From positions 1-64,000 of the forward strand of contig CAKUKI010000003.1 in NCBI GenBank assembly GCA_934662565.1: a DNA stretch of 64,000 nt. The letters run 5' to 3'. The position numbers and the translations under genes are program-made. The notes below the pieces were generated by a model. The model was not told the DNA's origin. It saw nothing but the letters and a program-made list of their open reading frames with translations, and did not search any database. This document shows positions 16,974-26,208 of this stretch, piece by piece (the stretch's first letter is position 1; the number at the start of each line of letters is the position of its first letter). The stretch is from an uncultured Elusimicrobiales bacterium. GTDB lineage: Bacteria > Elusimicrobiota > Elusimicrobia > Elusimicrobiales > Elusimicrobiaceae.

Positions 16974-18644
16974 TTATTTTGCGTCCGCGCTCCGCCCAGC
17001 CTCGGCCAGCAATTCCTGCGCGTGGATATAGGCGGCGGATTTGGGGTCCGCGTGGCCGCCCAGCATGCGGGCAATCTCTGCCGTTAAGGCCGTTCCTGTA
17101 AGCGGGGTGATGGAAACTTCCGTAGAGTCCTTGCGGGCGGATTTGGCTACATGGAAGTTTTCATCCGCCTGTGCGGCTACTTGCGCCAAATGGGTGACGC
17201 ACAACACTTGACGCCCGTGGGAAACCCCTTTTAATTTTTCACCCACCAAAACGGCGGTTTCCCCGCCAATGCCGGCATCTACTTCGTCAAACACCATAAC
17301 GGGCACAGTGGAGGCCAGTACGGTTTTTAAGCCCAACATCACGCGGGAAATTTCCCCGCCGGAGGCTATGTTTTTAAGCGGGCGCAAGGCTTGGCCGGGG
17401 TTGGGGGAAAATAAAAATTCCACTTTATCCGCGCCGGTGGGTCCTAGGTTTTCTTCGTCCATTTCCACACAGGCGCGGAAGCGCACCGCATTAAACCCAA
17501 GCGGACGGATTTGCTCCGTCAAAAGTGCGGATAATTTTTCGGCCGCTTCTAAACGCTTGTCGTGCAATTCCAGCGCCAATTTTAAGAGGTTTTTGCGCTC
17601 TTTTTCCAATTCTTCCCGCAGGGCCTGTTCGGCTTCGTCACTATGCTCCAGTGCGTGCAGACGGGCTTTTAAGTCGTCCGCGGTTTTTAATACATCTTGC
17701 AGCGTGGGGCCGTATTTACCCTTGAGGCGTTTAAGTTTTTCGTGGCGGGCAAGCATATCGTCCAGCGTTTGGGGGTCTATGCTAATGTCGTCTTTATAAG
17801 TAGCCAACGTGTTGGCGGCGTCTTCCAACGCGGCTAAGGCGGAATTTAAGTTTTGGGAAAGCTCCGCCAAAGAGTCGTCCAACTCCGCCATATCTTCCAA
17901 ACAGCGGGCCGCTTTTCCGGCGCGCTCCGTGGCGGAGCCTTCGGCCTCGTATAAATCGTTATAAGCGGTTTCGGCCAGTTCCAACAGTTTGCCGGAGTGC
18001 TTCATTTTGGGCAAGGTTTGTTCCAGCTGGTCGTCTTCTTCTTGCGTGGGGCGCACGTCTTCTATCTCTTTTAATTGGTACGCGCACATATCCCGCAGGC
18101 GGGCTTTTTCCTGTTCCGAAAGGGCCGCCTCGTTTAAGCGGGTTTGTACGGCTTGTATTTTGTCGTAAGAGGCACGCACTTTTTGCACAAGTGCATCCTG
18201 TTTGGCAAATTTATCTAACAAGGCCAAATGTACGGAGGAATGGAGTAAACTTTGGTGTTCGTGCTGCCCGTGGAAATCTACCAAATACCGCCCCAGTTGT
18301 GCCAAGGCGGATACTGTAGCCGGTTTGCCGTTGATGAATGCCTTGCCCTTGCCTTTGCGGTCCAATTCCCGCATAAGGGTAAATTCCGGCGCGGTAAAAC
18401 CGTGGGCGGCGCGCACCTCCTGCGGCAACATATCTGCTGAGAAAACGGCGCTGACGCACATTTTTTGCGCGCCGTCTTTGATGGTGTCGGCATCTCCGCG
18501 TGCGCCCAGCACAAAACCTAACGCTTCAATCACAATGGATTTGCCGGCCCCGGTTTCGCCTGAAAAAACATTTAACCCCGGGCCGAACGAAAGCTCCAAA
18601 CGGGAAATAATGGCAAAGTTTTGTATGGAAAGTTTTGTTAGCAT
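16974..18644 (-). CDS. recN: DNA repair protein RecN
   Basis: SMC-like ATPase that works with RecA in double-strand break repair. Residues 1-40 carry the ABC-type N-terminus with Walker A GETGAGKS (about 29-36). Two long charged helices (about 160-350) predict an antiparallel coiled coil. The C-terminal lobe has the signature region NIASGGEISRVMLGLK and Walker B VMVFDEVDAGIGG (about 455). The 556 residues are standard. The start overlaps the nadK stop by 7 bases. This nadK-recN order is widespread in bacteria. Confidence 0.97.
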   Translation of the reverse strand: MLTKLSIQNFAIISRLELSFGPGLNVFSGETGAGKSIVIEALGFVLGARGDADTIKDGAQKMCVSAVFSADMLPQEVRAAHGFTAPEFTLMRELDRKGKGKAFINGKPATVSALAQLGRYLVDFHGQHEHQSLLHSSVHLALLDKFAKQDALVQKVRASYDKIQAVQTRLNEAALSEQEKARLRDMCAYQLKEIEDVRPTQEEDDQLEQTLPKMKHSGKLLELAETAYNDLYEAEGSATERAGKAARCLEDMAELDDSLAELSQNLNSALAALEDAANTLATYKDDISIDPQTLDDMLARHEKLKRLKGKYGPTLQDVLKTADDLKARLHALEHSDEAEQALREELEKERKNLLKLALELHDKRLEAAEKLSALLTEQIRPLGFNAVRFRACVEMDEENLGPTGADKVEFLFSPNPGQALRPLKNIASGGEISRVMLGLKTVLASTVPVMVFDEVDAGIGGETAVLVGEKLKGVSHGRQVLCVTHLAQVAAQADENFHVAKSARKDSTEVSITPLTGTALTAEIARMLGGHADPKSAAYIHAQELLAEAGRSADAK

Positions 18645-19477
18645 GTGCTATTGCCCCACTTTAATTTTTTGCTTAAAACGGTAAAAAAATCGCGTGTTGG
18701 TAAAGTAATCAATTTGGCCCGCGTTTTACTGCGGGATAAGAGGACTTTATCCCCTTTAGAAAGCGGAAAATTGGTTTGCCCGTCTAAACTGACGGTGGCT
18801 TGTTCGCCCGCGTATTTGAAAATTGGCTCAAAAGTTAAATGTCCGTCCGCGGGTAAAATAAGCGGGCGTTGGCCCAAAGAGTGCGGGCAAATGGGTGTAA
18901 GCAAAAAAACGTCTACTTCCGGCGCCACAATCGGCCCGCCCGCCGCCAAAGAATACGCCGTGGAGCCGGTGGGGGTGGAAACGATAATGCCGTCTCCATA
19001 ATACGGCTGAAGCCGGCGGCCGTTAAAGCACGCCTGCAAGCTAAAAGCGCGGGCCTGTGCGCAACGCAAGACGCAATCGTTAAAGGCCAGTGCCTGTTCT
19101 TGTGTGCCGTCCGCGCGGACAATGGCGGCTTGCAACATAAAGCGTTCGTTGGATAGACCTTCCCCATTTAATACGCGGGGGAAGGCGGCCTCGGCGTCGG
19201 CTGCTTCACAGCCGGATAAAAAACCCAAGGTGCCGCAGTTAATACTGAAAACCGGCAAGTTTAAGGCGGCCGCTTGGCGTGCCGCGTGCAAGGTGGTACC
19301 GTCCCCGCCCAAACAGACCACCAAATCCGCCCCGCGCATTTGTGGGAGTTGGGTTAAATCGGTTATTAACCGTGCTTGCGCGCCCATGGCGGCTGCCAGT
19401 GCCAATAACTTTTGGGAAGTTTCTTGCGCGCCGGACTTAAAAGCATTATAAAAAATGACGGGTCGGGTAAATTTCAT
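18638..19477 (-). CDS. nadK: NAD kinase
   Basis: Phosphorylates NAD to NADP in the cytoplasm. The 279-residue protein has the GGDGT loop near residue 58 (VVCLGGDGTTLH), the second NAD-binding block STPTGSTAYSLAAGGP (about 170) and a C-terminal phosphate-recognition strand. It is the first gene of a nadK-recN pair with a 7-base overlap. The start ATG at 19477 follows an AAGAACC-like site, which is weak but is the only ATG that keeps the full N-terminal beta strand (RPVIFYN). Confidence 0.96.
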   Translation of the reverse strand: MKFTRPVIFYNAFKSGAQETSQKLLALAAAMGAQARLITDLTQLPQMRGADLVVCLGGDGTTLHAARQAAALNLPVFSINCGTLGFLSGCEAADAEAAFPRVLNGEGLSNERFMLQAAIVRADGTQEQALAFNDCVLRCAQARAFSLQACFNGRRLQPYYGDGIIVSTPTGSTAYSLAAGGPIVAPEVDVFLLTPICPHSLGQRPLILPADGHLTFEPIFKYAGEQATVSLDGQTNFPLSKGDKVLLSRSKTRAKLITLPTRDFFTVLSKKLKWGNSTC

Positions 19478-19508
19478 GGTTCTTCTATTTTAGCAAATAT
19501 TGCTCCCG

Positions 19509-19544
19509 CCGCAGAGGGGGAAAATATAACCCTTTTCTCTGCGG
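19509..19544 (+). other. Hairpin upstream of the nifU promoter
   Basis: CCGCAGAG (19509-19516) pairs with CTCTGCGG (19537-19544), with inner GGG/CCC pairs possible. It lies between the divergent nadK and nifU genes, upstream of the nifU -10 box, so it could be an operator or a terminator remnant. There is no T run. Confidence 0.4.
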
Positions 19545-19572
19545 GGTTGGCACAAATCGGGCGGGTTCAAAA

Positions 19573-19581
19573 TGATATAAT
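19573..19581 (+). promoter_or_regulatory. Extended -10 promoter for nifU-nifS
   Basis: TGATATAAT at 19573-19581 is a perfect extended -10 (TGnTATAAT), 29 bases before the nifU ATG, with no good -35 at normal spacing. GAGAGG gives the ribosome binding site. Confidence 0.6.
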
Positions 19582-19609
19582 ATAAATAAGAAAAAAGAGA
19601 GGTTTTGAT

Positions 19610-20461
19610 ATGTGGGATTATACCGATAAAGTAATGGACCATTTTAAGAATCCGCGCAACGTGGGTTCTATTCCTAATGCAGACGGCACCGGACAGGTAG
19701 GCAGTTTGGTGTGCGGGGATGCACTTAAATTAACAATTAAAGTAAATAAACAGACCGACGTGATTGAAGATGCCAAGTTTGAAACTTTCGGCTGCGCCAG
19801 CGCGATTGCGTCTTCTTCTATGTTGACGGAACTGGTAAAAGGAAAGACCATTGCCGAAGCCTCCAAAATTACCAATCAGGATATTGCGGACGCGCTGGGC
19901 ACGCTTCCGGCCGAAAAAATGCACTGCTCCGTAATGGGTATGGAGGCCTTGGAAGCGGCTGTAAAAAGCTACCGCCAAGGCGGTGCGCCCGTCACGTTTG
20001 AACAACAGGAAGAAAAAATCGTCTGCCATTGTTTTAACGTGTCCGAAGAAACCATTATTAAAGCCATCCGCCAAAACCACTTAACCACGGTGGAAGACGT
20101 CACCCACTTTACCAAAGCGGGCGGCGGTTGCGGACGGTGCAAAGGGGAAATCCAAAAGATTTTGGATAAAGTAAACGCGTGCCAAATTCCCGCGGCCGCG
20201 CCGGAAGAAAAAGAATTTGCCAAAATGACTTTGGTTGAAAAAATCCGCCGCATTGAAAAAGTGTTGGAAGAAGACGTGCGCCCGAAATTAAATATGGACG
20301 GCGGCTCGGTAGAACTGGTGGATTTAGCCGGCACGGTGGTAAAGGTGCGCCTGCTGGGGATGTGCAGCGGTTGCATGGGCGCGGCCGGTACGCTTAAACA
20401 CTTGGTGGAAAAAGCCTTGCAAGAAAAAGTGGACCCGTCTTTAACGGTGGAGCAAAACTAG
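19610..20461 (+). CDS. nifU: Full-length NifU iron-sulfur scaffold
   Basis: Scaffold on which Fe-S clusters are built with sulfur from NifS. All three domains of long NifU are present in 283 residues: an IscU-like N-terminal domain with three Cys ligands (SLVCGD, FGCASA, MHCSV), a BFD-like [2Fe-2S] domain with CHCF (about 143-146) and CGRC, and a C-terminal NifU domain with CSGC near 252. No nitrogenase genes are in view, so it probably serves general cluster assembly, as NIF-type systems do in some anaerobes. nifS follows after 10 bases. Clients within the window include the hydrogenase-like protein and serine dehydratase. Confidence 0.95.
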   Translation: MWDYTDKVMDHFKNPRNVGSIPNADGTGQVGSLVCGDALKLTIKVNKQTDVIEDAKFETFGCASAIASSSMLTELVKGKTIAEASKITNQDIADALGTLPAEKMHCSVMGMEALEAAVKSYRQGGAPVTFEQQEEKIVCHCFNVSEETIIKAIRQNHLTTVEDVTHFTKAGGGCGRCKGEIQKILDKVNACQIPAAAPEEKEFAKMTLVEKIRRIEKVLEEDVRPKLNMDGGSVELVDLAGTVVKVRLLGMCSGCMGAAGTLKHLVEKALQEKVDPSLTVEQN

Positions 20462-20471
20462 AGAAACTTTT

Positions 20472-21641
20472 ATGAAAACCGTTTATTTGGATAACAATGC
20501 CACCACCCAGTGCTTGCCGGAAGTTGTAAATGCCATGCTGCCGTATTTTAGCGAACGCTACGGCAACGCTTCCAGCATGCACACGTTTGGCGGCTCCAAC
20601 CGCAAGGCCATTGATATTGCCCGCCAGCAAGTGGCCGATTTTATCGGTGCGGAATATGCCGACGAAATTATTTTTACCTCTTGCGCCACGGAAAGCGATA
20701 ACACGGCTATTTTTTCCGCCGTGCGCACGCGGCCGGAAAAGAAACATTTAATTACTTCCGCCGTGGAACATCCGGCCATTATGGCCCCGTATAAATATTT
20801 GGAAAGCCAAGGCTATCGGGTGGATTATATCGGCGTGGACGAACACGGTAATTTGGATATGGCCCGCTATAAACAAGTGTTGGATGACGACACCGCGCTG
20901 GTTTCTTTTATGTGGGCCAATAGCGAAACCGGCACCCTTTTCCCTATTGAAGAATGTGCGGCGTTAGCCAAAGCGCGCGGTGCTTTATTTCATACGGATG
21001 CCGTACAGGTGGGGGGCAAAATTGCGCTGGATATAAAGAATACGGCGGTGGATATGCTTTCACTGTCCGGCCATAAATTCCACGCGCCCAAAGGCATTGG
21101 CGTTTTGTATGTGCGCCGCGGAACCCGTTTTATGCCGTTTATGATGGGCGGACATCAGGAAAAACACCGCCGCGCCGGAACGGAAAACGTCCCACTGATT
21201 GTAGGGCTGGGTACGGCGGCGGTACTAGCCCAAGCCCGCCTGAAAAACGGCACCATGCAGCGTGTGGCTGCGTTGCGTGATAAGCTGGAAAAGGGCCTTA
21301 CTTCGTCTATTGCGGACACCAAAATTAACGGCAACCCCGCTGCCCGCGTGCCCAATACCACCAATATCAGCTTTGGCTATATTGAGGGCGAATCTATTTT
21401 GATGTTTTTGAACGATTACGGCATTTGCGCTTCGTCCGGCTCGGCCTGTACGTCCGGCTCGTTGGAGCCTTCGCACGTATTGCGGGCGATGGGCGTGCCG
21501 TTTCAGTTTGCACACGGGTCTATCCGGTTTTCTCTTTCCGAGCAAACCACCGAAGAAGACATAGACCTTGTGTTAAAAGTAATGCCCGATATTGTGGAGC
21601 GGTTGCGTAAAATATCGCCGTTTCGCAAATTGGCCGCTTAA
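20472..21641 (+). CDS. nifS: Cysteine desulfurase NifS
   Basis: PLP enzyme that takes sulfur from cysteine and hands it to NifU. It starts MKTVYLDNNATT, typical of group I desulfurases. The PLP-binding lysine lies in LSGHKFHAPKG (about 200) and the active Cys in SSGSACTSGSLEPSHVL (about 325). The 389 residues match NifS. It lies 10 bases after nifU and is followed by a strong terminator, so nifU-nifS is a dedicated two-gene operon. Confidence 0.96.
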   Translation: MKTVYLDNNATTQCLPEVVNAMLPYFSERYGNASSMHTFGGSNRKAIDIARQQVADFIGAEYADEIIFTSCATESDNTAIFSAVRTRPEKKHLITSAVEHPAIMAPYKYLESQGYRVDYIGVDEHGNLDMARYKQVLDDDTALVSFMWANSETGTLFPIEECAALAKARGALFHTDAVQVGGKIALDIKNTAVDMLSLSGHKFHAPKGIGVLYVRRGTRFMPFMMGGHQEKHRRAGTENVPLIVGLGTAAVLAQARLKNGTMQRVAALRDKLEKGLTSSIADTKINGNPAARVPNTTNISFGYIEGESILMFLNDYGICASSGSACTSGSLEPSHVLRAMGVPFQFAHGSIRFSLSEQTTEEDIDLVLKVMPDIVERLRKISPFRKLAA

Positions 21642-21649
21642 TTTACAGA

Positions 21650-21679
21650 CCGCGGAATTGGCGTTCCGCGGCTTTTTTT
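21650..21679 (+). terminator. nifUS terminator
   Basis: CCGCGGAA (21650-21657) pairs with TTCCGCGG (21664-21671), followed by CTTTTTTT. It lies 9 bases after the nifS stop. Confidence 0.9.
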
Positions 21680-21714
21680 GTTAGGATAAAATATCTTGGT
21701 TAAGGAGATTACGC

Positions 21715-23184
21715 ATGAAAAAGACAGCACTTTTTGCAGTATTGGCGGCCTTGTTGTTTCCGCTTGCCTTGCAGGCCAAAACAACGGTTATTTATCACAC
21801 CAGTGATTCCCACGGCTTTTATTATGCCAAAGACGGCCGCGGCGGTTTTGCCGCGTTGGCGGGGCTTCTCAAGCAGGAAAAACTCCCGTATATTTTGTTG
21901 GATTCCGGCGATTTTGCCAACGGCACCGTGGAGGCCAAAAACTCCAAAGGCATTAAAAGCGTACTGATGATGAACGCCGTGGGCTACGCCGCCAGCACGC
22001 TGGGCAACCATGAATTTGATTTTAAGGACCCCGCCGTAGAACCCATGCTCCGCGCGGCGCAATTCCCCATTTTGGCGGCTAATTTTGTGGACCGCAAAAC
22101 CGGCAAGCAACCGGAATATTTGAAATCCTACCAACTGTTTAATGTGGACGGCGTAAAATATGCGGTAATTGGTTTAGGGCACGAATATCCCACCAATGAA
22201 ACGCAAAAATTTAAGATTTTGAAATCCTCCAAAGTGTTGGATAGTGTGCTAACGGAAGTGGAGGCCCAAAATCCGGACGTGATTGTGCTGGTGGACCATA
22301 ACTCTATTGCCGACGATAAACACGGCCGTGAATCCACCTTGTTAAAAATGGTGACCAAACACAACGGTAAAATTCATGTGGTGTTGGGCGGGCACGCGCA
22401 CAAAATTATCCAAAATGAGGTCCATAACGGCACCCTGTTTGTGGAAAGCGGTTGCTATTTGAAAAATGTAAGCCGCATTACCGTAGAAACGGACGACAAA
22501 ACCGGCAAGTTTGTATCGGCCACTTCCCAAATCATTCCGTTATATACCCAAAAAACAGGCGAATATGAGCCGGTGGCCGCACTTGCGAACGCCTTGATGG
22601 AGCCGGGCATGGATAAAGTGTTGGGGTCTGCCAGCGTAAAACTCAGCCGGATGCCGGTAAAAGGCAACCAAGGCGATAGCCCGCTTAATAACTGGGTGGC
22701 GGACGTCTGCCGTGCGTACAGCGGCGCGGATGTTTTCATCCACAACAACGGCGGTACTCGCGTGGATTTGGAACAAGGCACCATTACCAAGCGGGATTTG
22801 GTCAATATGCACCCGTTCGGCAATAAAATTTCGCAAGTAAAAGTAAGCGGTAAATTTTTGGAAAAATTTGTAAAATACGGCCTTGCCCCGCGGAATTTGT
22901 TTTCTTATTCCGGTTTGCAAATTGAATACAAACTGCGCAAAGGCAAAGTGCAGGACCTTAAAATTTGGGTCAACGGACAGGCTTTAGACAAAAATAAAAC
23001 CTATGTAGTAGCTACCAATACTTATATTGCCGAGGGCGGCAGTGAGGGGTGGCCTTTCAAACAAATTCCGGCTGCGGATAAAAAGCAAGTGGGGGATTTG
23101 TCCATTCAGGAAATTATGGAAAAAGCCATAGAAACCACCAGCCCGTTAGGTGCGGTGGAAACGGGGCGTATTCTTATTAAATAA
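21715..23184 (+). CDS. Secreted 5'-nucleotidase/UshA-like metallophosphatase
   Basis: Exported nucleotidase-like enzyme of 489 residues. A signal peptide (MKKTALFAVLAALLFPLALQ) precedes a calcineurin-type metallophosphatase domain with intact metal ligands: HTSDSHG, LLDSGDF, LGNHEFDF (about 97), VDHN and GGHAHK (about 222). The C-terminal half (about 310-489) is the 5'-nucleotidase substrate domain. It should dephosphorylate nucleotides in the periplasm, supplying nucleosides that hpt and deoB could use. Only 2 bases separate it from its degenerate paralogue. The substrate range is inferred from the family. Confidence 0.88.
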   Translation: MKKTALFAVLAALLFPLALQAKTTVIYHTSDSHGFYYAKDGRGGFAALAGLLKQEKLPYILLDSGDFANGTVEAKNSKGIKSVLMMNAVGYAASTLGNHEFDFKDPAVEPMLRAAQFPILAANFVDRKTGKQPEYLKSYQLFNVDGVKYAVIGLGHEYPTNETQKFKILKSSKVLDSVLTEVEAQNPDVIVLVDHNSIADDKHGRESTLLKMVTKHNGKIHVVLGGHAHKIIQNEVHNGTLFVESGCYLKNVSRITVETDDKTGKFVSATSQIIPLYTQKTGEYEPVAALANALMEPGMDKVLGSASVKLSRMPVKGNQGDSPLNNWVADVCRAYSGADVFIHNNGGTRVDLEQGTITKRDLVNMHPFGNKISQVKVSGKFLEKFVKYGLAPRNLFSYSGLQIEYKLRKGKVQDLKIWVNGQALDKNKTYVVATNTYIAEGGSEGWPFKQIPAADKKQVGDLSIQEIMEKAIETTSPLGAVETGRILIK

Positions 23185-23186
23185 CT

Positions 23187-24674
23187 ATGAAAAAACGGCT
23201 TTTAGTTTTTGCGCTGCTGGGAATGGCCTGCCTGTGCGGTTGCCAAAAAGAGGTTAAAACATTGGATGTTTTTTATACTTCGGACGTGCAAGGCTTTTTT
23301 TGGACCCGTCCGGAGCCGCGGTTTGGCAATCGGGAAGTGGGCGGCTATGCGGTGCTTAAAAATTTTCTGGAAGCGCAAAAACAGCCGTATATTTTATTAG
23401 ACGGCGGCAACTGGTTCAGCCAAACGCCGGAGGGGTTGCTTTCCAAGGGCGGTTTTTTGCCGCAGCTGGCGGGTTCTGTGCCGTATACGGCGGCGTCTAT
23501 TGCGGATAAAGATTTAGCTTTTGGTTGGCCTTCTTTGCGGCAGATTTTACAGCAAATGCCGTACCCGTATGTGATTTCTAACTTAACGATTGACGGCAAA
23601 AATCCGTGGCCCACGCACGATTATTTAATCCGTGAGGTCAACGGCATTAAAATCGGCCTGTTTGCTTTATTGGACCCGAAACCGGTTAATTCCACACACC
23701 GCTTAACCGGCATGCGCGCCACGGACCCGATATCCACCGCCAAAGAAATGAGCGAACGCCTGAAAGAAAAAGGCGTGCAGATTGTTATTTTGCTCAGCTC
23801 CGTAGGCTCGCCGGAAAAAGAGGGTATCAGCGATTCTACCATCGCGGAAGAAGCCCCAAATATAGACCTGATTTTAAGCTCCAATATGGACCGCGAAAAT
23901 GCCGAAACGGACAAAATTAACAAAACATTTATCGTTTACCCCGGTTCTAAGTTGGATTCTTTGGCCCGCGTGCGCCTTACTTTTGATAAGAACAACCAAC
24001 TGACAGATATTAATTTTAAGGACGTGCTGCTCTCCCGTGACGATTACGGCGAAGACCGCGAAATTGCCGCCGCCACGGAGGCGTTGCGCAAGGAAACCCA
24101 ACGCAAAATGAATGCCCGCGTGACGACGGCCGAAACTGCTGTGAGCGGGGCGTGGAATAAAGAATCGGCCTTGGGAAATTTATTAACGGATTGTTTGCAT
24201 AAATGGTCCCGCTTGGACGGCGCCGTATTAAATTCGGACTCTATCCGCCAAAGCCTTCCTTCCGGTCGCGTGACGGAATATGACGTCTATAAAATGTATC
24301 CGTATAGCGACGCCGTCACTTTTGTCACGCTCAAGGGGCGTGCTTTACAACGCGCGTTGGAAGCCTCGCTGGCGGTAAAAGACAACTTCCCGCAAATTGC
24401 CGGAATGACGGTGGAATATAGTGCCAAAACAGGGGAGCTGCCCCGCATTAAACGCATTGTGTTTGACGGCGGGCGCGTACTCCGCCCACAGGAAACTTAC
24501 CGTATTGCCATGACGGACCATGTAATGGCGGGTGGCTTTGGACATGACGAATTTATTAACGCACTGGAATTTAAGAACACCTTTGTAGAGGCGCGCCAAA
24601 TTATGCGTACCTGCCTGTTAAAATACAAACAGTTGGAAGCCCCGCAAACGGGCCGTTGGAAAAAAGTACAATGA
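23187..24674 (+). CDS. Lipoprotein paralogue of the 5'-nucleotidase, metal ligands lost
   Basis: A 495-residue lipoprotein (lipobox LCGC, Cys about 19) with the same two-domain plan as the gene before it. Every metal motif is changed: HTSDSHG is YTSDVQG, LLDSGDF is LLDGGNW, GNHEFDF is ADKDLAF, VDHN is LSSV and GGHAHK is LSSNMD. The C-terminal substrate domain is retained (NSDSIRQSLP, YPYSDAV). It is therefore probably not a phosphatase but a binding or accessory lipoprotein made together with its active partner. The reading frame is intact and codon use matches its neighbours, so this is not a pseudogene by appearance. Confidence 0.75.
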   Translation: MKKRLLVFALLGMACLCGCQKEVKTLDVFYTSDVQGFFWTRPEPRFGNREVGGYAVLKNFLEAQKQPYILLDGGNWFSQTPEGLLSKGGFLPQLAGSVPYTAASIADKDLAFGWPSLRQILQQMPYPYVISNLTIDGKNPWPTHDYLIREVNGIKIGLFALLDPKPVNSTHRLTGMRATDPISTAKEMSERLKEKGVQIVILLSSVGSPEKEGISDSTIAEEAPNIDLILSSNMDRENAETDKINKTFIVYPGSKLDSLARVRLTFDKNNQLTDINFKDVLLSRDDYGEDREIAAATEALRKETQRKMNARVTTAETAVSGAWNKESALGNLLTDCLHKWSRLDGAVLNSDSIRQSLPSGRVTEYDVYKMYPYSDAVTFVTLKGRALQRALEASLAVKDNFPQIAGMTVEYSAKTGELPRIKRIVFDGGRVLRPQETYRIAMTDHVMAGGFGHDEFINALEFKNTFVEARQIMRTCLLKYKQLEAPQTGRWKKVQ

Positions 24675-25648
24675 GCGCCCTAATTCATCCTTTACAAATC
24701 GGCACGGTGACTTGCGCCAACAATTTGGTGCTGGCCCCCATGGCCGGCATTACAGATTCTCCGTTCCGCGTGCTTTGTTTGCGCGGCGGAGCGGGGCTGG
24801 TATGTGCGGAAATGGTTTCCGCCCATGCGTTGCATTACGGCAACCCGCGCAGTGGGCGGATGTTGCAGGTAAACGCCAAGGAACACCCTGTTTCTATGCA
24901 AATTTTCGGTTCAGACGAAGAAACCATCGCCCAAGCAGCCCGCAACGCGCAAGAAGCCGGCGCGGATATAGTGGACTTAAATGCCGGCTGCCCCGTAAAA
25001 AAAATAAATAAAGCGGGGGCGGGGTGCGTGTTGATGAAAGAGCCGGCCAAATTGGCCCGCCTGATAGAAGCCGCCGTAAAAAGCGTTAAAATACCCGTCA
25101 CGCTTAAAACGCGCATAGCCTTAAACCATAAAGAATTTTTAGGGGCCAAATTAGCCCAATTAGCCGAAAGCGCCGGTGCGGCGGCCGTCACCATGCACGC
25201 GCGCGCAGCGGTAGATGTGCATAGCGGCGCGCCGGACGTGGAGGCCTTGGCCCGCGTGTGTGCGGCGGTAAAAATACCCGTAATCGGCAACGGCGGTGTA
25301 TTAACCGCGCAAGATGCGGTGCGCTTTTTGCAAGCCGGCTGCGCGGGGGTAATGATTGGGCGCGGTGCGGTGGGAAACCCACTTATTTTTGGCGATATTC
25401 GGGCAGAACTCAGCGGGCAGGCTCCGGCGGCCCATACCCCTAAAGAGCGTCTGAAAACGTATTTGGCCCTGATAGAAGAAAATGTATCTTTTTATGGGGA
25501 GCGAATCGGCATCAACCGCAGCCGCAAAACCGCCGGATATTGGATAAAAGACTTTCCCAACGCGGCCGAGGTGCGCGGGCAATTTGTGCGCATAGATACT
25601 TGGGGCGGGGTGCGGGAACTTTTCGCCCGCGTGCTGGAAACACTGTAA
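24671..25648 (+). CDS. dusB: tRNA-dihydrouridine synthase
   Basis: FMN enzyme that reduces uridines in the D loop of tRNAs. The 325-residue protein has LVLAPMAGITDSPFR near the start, the catalytic Cys in DLNAGCPVKK (about 104), KTRIALNHK and VIGNGGV, and a helical C-terminal recognition domain. I chose the ATG at 24671, which overlaps the previous stop (ATGA); an in-frame TTG at 24656 adds five unlikely residues. The subfamily (DusB-type) is judged from length and motif order; the exact target position is not readable. Confidence 0.92.
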   Translation: MSALIHPLQIGTVTCANNLVLAPMAGITDSPFRVLCLRGGAGLVCAEMVSAHALHYGNPRSGRMLQVNAKEHPVSMQIFGSDEETIAQAARNAQEAGADIVDLNAGCPVKKINKAGAGCVLMKEPAKLARLIEAAVKSVKIPVTLKTRIALNHKEFLGAKLAQLAESAGAAAVTMHARAAVDVHSGAPDVEALARVCAAVKIPVIGNGGVLTAQDAVRFLQAGCAGVMIGRGAVGNPLIFGDIRAELSGQAPAAHTPKERLKTYLALIEENVSFYGERIGINRSRKTAGYWIKDFPNAAEVRGQFVRIDTWGGVRELFARVLETL

Positions 25649-25684
25649 ATATCTGTTGTAAATTGTAAAAAACGCGCCAGATTT

Positions 25685-25693
25685 TGCTATAAT
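25685..25693 (+). promoter_or_regulatory. Extended -10 promoter for rplM-rpsI
   Basis: TGCTATAAT at 25685-25693, with a TTGTAA at 25663-25668 as a loosely spaced -35. It lies 76 bases before rplM and matches the tRNA-Tyr promoter core exactly. Confidence 0.65.
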
Positions 25694-25720
25694 ATATAGG
25701 AAACCACGAGTCATTAAAGA

Positions 25721-25740
25721 CAGCGGCCACCACTCCGCTG
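25721..25740 (+). promoter_or_regulatory. Candidate L13 leader hairpin
   Basis: CAGCGG (25721-25726) pairs with CCGCTG (25735-25740) around CCACCACT in the rplM 5' leader. Several bacterial phyla regulate rplM-rpsI through L13-binding leaders, so this is a plausible autoregulatory element. The link is only inferred from its position. Confidence 0.35.
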
Positions 25741-25768
25741 CGCATTAATTACAAAAGGTAGAATAAAC

Positions 25769-26194
25769 ATGACAAAAACTTTTTTGCCTTCCGTCAAGGA
25801 AGTTGAAACCTCCCGCAAATGGCACCATATTGATGCCAGCGGCCAGACCTTAGGCAGATTGGCTACTCAAATTGCCGTCTTGCTGATGGGTAAACACAAA
25901 AGAACCTACACTCCTAGCATGGATTGCGGTGACTTTGTTGTAGTGACCAATGCGGCTAAAGTAGCTTTTACCGGCAACAAGCTGGAACAAAAAGTATACT
26001 TTTCCCACTCCGGTTATGCTAAAGGCGGTAAAGAAACCCCGCTTAAAAGACAGATGGAAAAAGACCCCACCCGCGTTATTGAATTGGCGGTAAAGAGAAT
26101 GTTGGACGTCAACAGACTCCGCGCCCCCAGAATGAAACGCCTTAGACTGTTCGCCGGCGAAGAACATGCGTTTGGTCATCGCTTTGGCAAATAA
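25769..26194 (+). CDS. rplM: Ribosomal protein L13
   Basis: Large-subunit protein that binds 23S rRNA early in assembly. The 141 residues are full length. WHHIDASGQTLGRLATQIA and GKHKRTYTPSMDCGDFVVV are family blocks. rpsI follows after 14 bases, the normal order in most bacteria. The start ATG follows AAGGTAG. Confidence 0.98.
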   Translation: MTKTFLPSVKEVETSRKWHHIDASGQTLGRLATQIAVLLMGKHKRTYTPSMDCGDFVVVTNAAKVAFTGNKLEQKVYFSHSGYAKGGKETPLKRQMEKDPTRVIELAVKRMLDVNRLRAPRMKRLRLFAGEEHAFGHRFGK

Positions 26195-26208
26195 GAGGGA
26201 AATGATTT

